Shown here piece after piece: positions 60,886 through 64,000 of a stretch of DNA of 64,000 bases. The notes below the pieces were generated by a model, which ran no database searches, was not told where the DNA came from, and saw only the letters and a list, made by a program, of their open reading frames with translations. The stretch lies in the NCBI RefSeq assembly GCF_027158485.1, contig NZ_JAMKYJ010000001.1; one strand, 5' to 3'. Position numbers and translations under genes: made by a program. Origin of the DNA: Oxalobacter formigenes (GTDB lineage: Bacteria > Pseudomonadota > Gammaproteobacteria > Burkholderiales > Burkholderiaceae_D). Position 1 is the first letter of the stretch, and every line of letters starts with the position of its first letter.

Positions 60886-60932
60886 GCAAAAAAGGATTTC
60901 CCTAACAGGAGGGCAATTTGGGTATCCGGAAA

Positions 60933-60962
60933 ATCATACCGCGTCAGAATACTTCGGTCAGC
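60933..60962 (-). promoter_or_regulatory. Fourth copy of the tail-fibre-type promoter
   Basis: GCTGACCGAA on the minus strand with a 17-base spacer after CTGACC and -10 TATGAT, upstream of higBA. Here no AGACC hairpin follows. Confidence 0.6.
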
Positions 60963-61085
60963 TTGTATGTTATCAATCTGTTTTATCAAATAGAGCGATG
61001 CAGGCTTTTAAAATTTACTGCTGGTTTGTAAAAAAAGACGCCCCAAAAAAAAGCCATTGCAAAGCCGGTTCCTTTCAGAAATAAA

Positions 61086-61117
61086 AAAACCACAAATCAT
61101 CAATGATTTGTGGTTTT
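61086..61117. terminator. Bidirectional terminator
   Basis: AAAACCACAAATCA / TGATTTGTGGTTTT, 14 bp with a four-base loop; the A run on the left gives a T tract on the minus strand. It ends the transcript of the small zinc-finger gene. Confidence 0.85.
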
Positions 61118-61196
61118 GCATTCATGGCATGAGGGGAATTTGCAGCAACCCGAACTATTCCATTAACAGCCTGAATGAATTTGTCTTTTCCTGCAA

Positions 61197-61382
61197 TTAC
61201 GCAGCATTCCATCCTGTCATATTCATGAGCGCAATGTTGGCCCGGCGTTCAATGTCACATTCACTTGAACAGAATTCATGTGGAACCTGATTGATTTCTA
61301 TGGTCACAGAGTTGCAATCGCTATTGATAAGTGCGCCGCAGTTATCGCAGACAGCATTGCTCATTTCGTTTGAATTTTTCAT
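61197..61382 (-). CDS. Small zinc-finger protein
   Basis: 61 residues. Two Cys pairs (AVCDNCGALI and HEFCSSECDIERR) are spaced as in TRASH/MYM-type treble-clef fingers and would hold one zinc ion. AGGAGG lies six bases before the ATG at 61382; an in-frame start at 61424 would overlap the csp terminator. Such small fingers occur as metal sensors or protein adaptors. It lies 57 bases after the cold-shock gene but behind its terminator, so the two are probably only partly cotranscribed. Confidence 0.75.
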   Translation of the reverse strand: MKNSNEMSNAVCDNCGALINSDCNSVTIEINQVPHEFCSSECDIERRANIALMNMTGWNAA

Positions 61383-61407
61383 TTTTACCTCCTGACACGT
61401 GAACATT

Positions 61408-61433
61408 AAAAAAGCCCCTTTCAAGGGGCTTTT
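61408..61433 (-). terminator. Terminator of the cold-shock gene
   Basis: AAAAGCCCC / GGGGCTTTT with a six-base loop and a T run on the minus strand. Confidence 0.9.
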
Positions 61434-61439
61434 GCTGGC

Positions 61440-61643
61440 TTACATCGGCTGGATGTTTTTCGCCTGCGGCCCCTTTTGGCCAACGCCCGATTCAAACTTC
61501 ACTTTCTGGCCTTCTTCGAGAGACTTGAAGCCGCCCGCCTGAATTTCAGAAAAATGAGCAAAAAGATCAGCGCCGTTATTGTCCGGTGTGATGAAACCAA
61601 AACCTTTGGAATTATTGAACCACTTGACAGTACCTGTTTCCAT
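61440..61643 (-). CDS. Cold-shock domain protein (CspA family)
   Basis: 67 residues, the standard size. RNA-binding motifs RNP1 (SKGFGFITP) and RNP2 (LFAHFSEI) are intact, after the family opening TGTVKWFNNS, and the end is GQKGPQAKNIQPM. The ATG at 61643 has AAGGA nine bases upstream, while the frame is open much farther without coding character. It binds single-stranded RNA and prevents secondary structure. A long untranslated leader (at least 100 bases) would suit cold control. Confidence 0.95.
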   Translation of the reverse strand: METGTVKWFNNSKGFGFITPDNNGADLFAHFSEIQAGGFKSLEEGQKVKFESGVGQKGPQAKNIQPM

Positions 61644-62261
61644 TTCGGAATTCCTTAAAAAATAAATGAAGGGCATTTGCCCGGGAGCAAGATAATCAAG
61701 GAAGACTGAATGAGACGATGAAGATACTGTGTAAACAGTGCGACGAAGCTGACTGAATCTGGGACTTGAAAATATTGAAGGGTCATCATAACACAGAAAT
61801 CGGGTTTGACGACTTTTTATTGAGGCTGGCTGTTCTGGATCAATTTTCAATTAGCTGTGCGGAAATCGTTGTAGACTGATTTGTTCTGATGCATGTCTTC
61901 ACCTTGCACCTCGGAAACTTGTCAGCTTAAAGAAGATTCATTATTATTTAACTGCTGTGTTCGGGAGTGAGCTAATACAAGACCTGAAAAGGAAATAGGC
62001 TCGGCCTTTGGTCACTTGGGTTTTAGAACTCCTGACAAGCATGCAGGTGGATAATTCCTCTGTCTGCCTTGTCGGCTTCTGAAATAGAAACTCCGCATCT
62101 TCAGTCTGAAGCCTGTTTCCTGTTTTTGCATTCTCCCTATTGGCGCTATCGCCACTCAGAAATATTCCGGTATCCGAAAATTCAAATCGTTCTTGCAACG
62201 GCAAAGAACCTGAACGAGTGGGAATAGCACTTTCGCACAAATCTTTTTCAAAATCCTTTTC
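61644..62261. other. Leader of the cold-shock gene and unassigned stretch
   Basis: The first 100-150 bases should be the csp leader and promoter. From 61800 to 62260 nothing is recognised; a minus-strand open frame at 61944-62240 lacks domain character and a binding site. Confidence 0.4.
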
Positions 62262-62271
62262 GGGAAATAAA

Positions 62272-62307
62272 AAAGCCGCAAATCATTTTCCAATGATTTG
62301 CGGCTTT
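62272..62307 (-). terminator. Terminator of the former tRNA-Ser
   Basis: AAAGCCGCAAATCATT / AATGATTTGCGGCTTT, a perfect 16-bp stem with a four-base loop and TTTTTTATTT on the minus strand, placed directly after the tRNA 3' fragment. Confidence 0.92.
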
Positions 62308-62313
62308 ATATTC

Positions 62314-62339
62314 TGGCGGAGAGAGGGGGATTCGAACCC
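62314..62339 (-). tRNA. 3' fragment of tRNA-Ser, attachment-site remnant
   Basis: On the minus strand the T loop (GGGTTCGAATCCC) and the acceptor 3' side (CCTCTCTCCGCCA) of a serine tRNA are present with CCA, but the 5' half is missing. Such a duplicated 3' end is what phage integration into a tRNA gene leaves at the distal junction. The intact tRNA should lie beyond the right edge of the window. Confidence 0.75.
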
Positions 62340-62520
62340 GCGTTAAGCCGCACGAATACTTGCTTACGCAAGCATATTGCATTAAAGCTGCAATCCTATT
62401 TTTTATCCCCGTTTTCAGTTGATAAGATTGTGCATAACATCGGTAACCTGTTGCTTTGCTGCGTTCGCTTTGACGTGCCCGGAAATGAGGCAGATGTACG
62501 ATATTTTCGTACAACTCAGT

Positions 62521-62539
62521 TATTGAGAATTTCTCAATA
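62521..62539. promoter_or_regulatory. Palindrome 1 near the prophage edge
   Basis: TATTGAGAA-T-TTCTCAATA, a perfect 9-1-9 inverted repeat preceded by CAGT. It shares spacing with the palindrome at 62641, so both may bind the same regulator. Confidence 0.5.
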
Positions 62540-62640
62540 GCTCGACCTTTTTACTGACATCAGCAAAATGGTCTCCACACTCCACTTATTAAGTATTCTT
62601 TAACAACTGAACCTGTAAGCAATTTTTACGTGTTCAGTTA

Positions 62641-62655
62641 TTCGGAATTTCCGAA
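62641..62655. promoter_or_regulatory. Palindrome 2 near the prophage edge
   Basis: TTCGGAA-T-TTCCGAA, a perfect 7-1-7 inverted repeat, also preceded by TTCAGTTA as is the first palindrome (CTCAGTTA). Confidence 0.5.
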
Positions 62656-62687
62656 ACACTGATCTTCCTGCGACCATTTCTCGCCTA

Positions 62688-63518
62688 TCATTTTAAAGGC
62701 TTCTTTTTTTGTGAATCTATTTTCTTCATTTCTTTTGAGGCTGATTTAATGCGTTTTTTTACATCATTGATATTTTCTTCAAGCGGCAGATTTTCAGGCT
62801 CTAAACCACCAGACCGCAGCATAACATTTCTGACTTCTGTCCCGACGCTCTTTGCAGTCTGACTTAGATTTTTCAGTCCCTTTACATTATTGTTTTTTAT
62901 GCGCTCCGTTGTTTGAGTGACTCTGAAAAGATTAGCGGCAAGCTCTGACTTTCCCATGAAATCATACAAAGTTTTGTTTTTTTCGATTGTCATCCCTTTG
63001 TAACGAATTAAATCGTTAAGCGACATATTGTATAAGCCTCTGTATCCAGCATCTCTGAAAATGCCGAACTCTCTGGATTGCAGACCTGCTGACATAGCGA
63101 CACCACTGAGGAATCGTTCCCCATCTTTCAATTCATTTCTGACCTCAATCCGTTCCACGCTGTCATGATGAATAGCTTGTTCAACTAGCGCATCTGCAAT
63201 TCCAGCCAATACGGTTTTCGCTTGTAATACTTCAGGCTTTCTGGAATCAGCATTCATTGTTATAAGGAAACATGCAAATCGTGTGAGCTTGTATGTGCTT
63301 ACATCTTTCCCGTCAAATCTATATTTCATTTCCATGAAATTTTCCATAACAGGAACGTTCAATGATGCGCATGCGGAGATGGAGCGGTTGACTACTCTGT
63401 TGAACGAAGTCCATGAGTCATACCCTAATTTCTGCATGAATTCATGTGCAATCCAGTACCGAATTCCGTTCTGGTGCGACAAATCTTCAAATTTTTGGAT
63501 ATCAAAATCTTCTTGCAT
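62688..63518 (-). CDS. DinD/BRO-N-like phage protein
   Basis: 276 residues from ATG 63518 (a GTG at 63530 is an alternative). The N-terminal domain reads QKFEDLSHQNGIRYWIAHEF, MQKLGYDSWTSFNRVVNRSI and STYKLTRFACFLITMNADSR, the pattern of DinD and BRO/antirepressor proteins (a bent DNA-binding fold with xxWxARxLxxxLGYxxW). The rest is helical (GIFRDAGYRGLYNMSLNDLI, RYKGMTIEKNKTLYDFMGKS) and ends in a lysine-rich tail. DinD in E. coli is SOS-induced and inhibits RecA filaments; phage relatives act as antirepressors. Which applies here is open. Confidence 0.78.
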   Translation of the reverse strand: MQEDFDIQKFEDLSHQNGIRYWIAHEFMQKLGYDSWTSFNRVVNRSISACASLNVPVMENFMEMKYRFDGKDVSTYKLTRFACFLITMNADSRKPEVLQAKTVLAGIADALVEQAIHHDSVERIEVRNELKDGERFLSGVAMSAGLQSREFGIFRDAGYRGLYNMSLNDLIRYKGMTIEKNKTLYDFMGKSELAANLFRVTQTTERIKNNNVKGLKNLSQTAKSVGTEVRNVMLRSGGLEPENLPLEENINDVKKRIKSASKEMKKIDSQKKKPLK

Positions 63519-63612
63519 GATATTGTCCACTTAGTTATTAACTTATTTGAGTATAAGGTTTTTCATCCCGTTTTTGGTAGTAATAAATTTACTTTTTCTA
63601 TTCTCTCCCGAC

Positions 63613-63626
63613 CGCGGAATTCCGCG
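63613..63626. promoter_or_regulatory. Perfect palindrome between lysis and DinD-like genes
   Basis: CGCGGAATTCCGCG, a 14-bp palindrome 13 bases after the Rz stop. It lies in the spacer upstream of the DinD-like gene and could be an operator or a small hairpin. Confidence 0.4.
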
Positions 63627-63638
63627 AACGGAATTAAT

Positions 63639-64000
63639 TCAATCAGTTATAGCAGATTTCACCGCATTATACTGATCAATGCACAGGTTCAAATCCCGGA
63701 TTGCGGTGTCTCCGTCTCGTCCGACAGCGAGAATACTTTCAGCAGTCGCTGGGTCAAGTTCGGCTCTCGTTTCTCGATCATCAGTGCCGGAATGTCCGGC
63801 TTCGGACACGTCGACACACGCACTGGCGGGGACTGACACCCGGACAGTACCGCGATTGATACGAGCAAGCAGATCATCGTATTTTCGTTTTTCATTGTCA
63901 TTTTCTTTCTTTGTCTGGATCTGCATTTGACTGACTGTCTCTTTCAGATTCCGGTTTTCTTCCATTGCTTTTTCGAGGCGTTCTGTTTCTTGTCGCGCCT
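63639..64000 (-). CDS. Rz-like i-spanin, N-terminus beyond the window
   Basis: At least 120 residues; the frame stays open to the right edge. A coiled-coil segment (ARQETERLEKAMEENRNLKE, then SQMQIQTKKENDNEKRKYDD) is followed by the Rz-family end: INRGTVRVSVPASACVD and ELDPATAESILAVGRDGDTA. It is the inner membrane half of the spanin complex that joins the two membranes in the last step of lysis; the membrane helix must lie past the edge. Rz1 is nested within it. Confidence 0.82.
   Translation of the reverse strand, partial: ARQETERLEKAMEENRNLKETVSQMQIQTKKENDNEKRKYDDLLARINRGTVRVSVPASACVDVSEAGHSGTDDRETRAELDPATAESILAVGRDGDTAIRDLNLCIDQYNAVKSAITD
63689..63901 (-). CDS. Rz1-like o-spanin lipoprotein nested in Rz
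   Basis: 70 residues read in another frame entirely inside Rz. The leader MICLLVSIAVLSGC ends in a lipobox; the mature part is Pro-rich (QSPPVRVSTCPKPDIPALMI) and ends FSLSDETETPQSGI. Lipoprotein plus proline plus nesting in Rz is the classical Rz1 pattern; the protein would sit in the outer membrane and bind the periplasmic end of Rz. Confidence 0.82.
   Translation of the reverse strand: MTMKNENTMICLLVSIAVLSGCQSPPVRVSTCPKPDIPALMIEKREPNLTQRLLKVFSLSDETETPQSGI

Larger units (their letters stand above)
62314..64000. mobile_element. Left end of a prophage (continues past the window)
   Basis: The tRNA-Ser fragment marks the junction. To its right are palindromic operators, a DinD/BRO-like gene and the Rz/Rz1 lysis pair, all of phage type; the integrase and structural genes must be outside. 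Confidence 0.75.

Noticed and set aside
61944..62240. A 98-codon minus-strand frame between the cold-shock gene and the tRNA fragment
   Set aside because: No binding site, no domain-like sequence, and position in a probable non-coding junction.
1..64000. CRISPR arrays and insertion sequences
   Set aside because: No regularly spaced direct repeats with unique spacers, no cas genes, no transposase with terminal inverted repeats were seen in the window.

Overview
The window looks like a chromosomal segment of a betaproteobacterium of the order Burkholderiales, most likely Oxalobacteraceae (an Oxalobacter-like gut organism). This is inferred from the Burkholderiales-type trimeric porin, the TorF-GlnK-AmtB operon under sigma-54, moderate GC content and overall protein character; no rRNA or other species marker is present.

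Layout. 0.3-7.3 kb: an arginine/lysine/ornithine decarboxylase, a small membrane protein, aquaporin Z, a small protein with a Cys/His tail, and the nitrogen operon torF-glnK-amtB with a recognisable sigma-54 promoter and upstream NtrC site. 7.8 kb: tRNA-Lys(CTT). 8.2-10.3 kb: a decaying orphan phage tail-fibre cassette (A). 10.9-25.3 kb: lipid A phosphoethanolamine transferase, two nitroreductase-family genes, a META-domain lipoprotein, a trimeric autotransporter adhesin with a four-copy 13-bp tandem repeat upstream, a MazG-like pyrophosphohydrolase coupled to an MscS channel, PepD, and several unrecognised genes including a 32-residue membrane peptide. 25.5-34.6 kb: a porin and an eight-gene, almost entirely overlapping operon (ABC importer ATPase/permease/binding protein, MDR reductase, PaaI-type thioesterase, VOC protein, AMP-dependent acyl-CoA ligase, M20 dipeptidase). 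A tiny ORF ending in a run of cysteine codons lies upstream of the operon (CCCCC) and another lies between operon and porin (CFCCC, followed by an intrinsic terminator). The simplest reading is a cysteine-responsive, sulfur-related uptake and processing system; this is the strongest candidate for something undescribed here.

34.9-46.8 kb: umuDC with a LexA box (UmuD carries Arg at the catalytic Lys97 position), a dCache/degenerate-GGDEF/EAL phosphodiesterase divergent from a sugar-binding lipoprotein, tail-fibre cassette B, photolyase, a PnuC-type transporter coupled to thiamine pyrophosphokinase, and tail-fibre cassette C. The three orphan tail-fibre genes share one promoter sequence (CTGACCGAA at -35, 17-bp spacer, TATTAT-like -10) and a terminator-like hairpin just before the start codon; a fourth copy of the promoter lies upstream of a toxin-antitoxin pair at 60.9 kb. 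46.8-55.5 kb: a 2889-residue autotransporter built from super-repeats of about 600 residues.

55.6-59.2 kb: an AT-rich three-gene Lamassu/ABC-3C-type defence operon (Cap4/DUF4297-like nuclease, small middle protein, SMC-like ATPase). 59.8-61.6 kb: a small unknown gene, a HigBA-type toxin-antitoxin pair, a zinc-finger small protein and a cold-shock protein. From 62.3 kb to the right edge: a prophage end, marked by a 3' fragment of tRNA-Ser (attachment-site remnant), a DinD/BRO-like gene and a nested Rz/Rz1 spanin pair that runs off the window.
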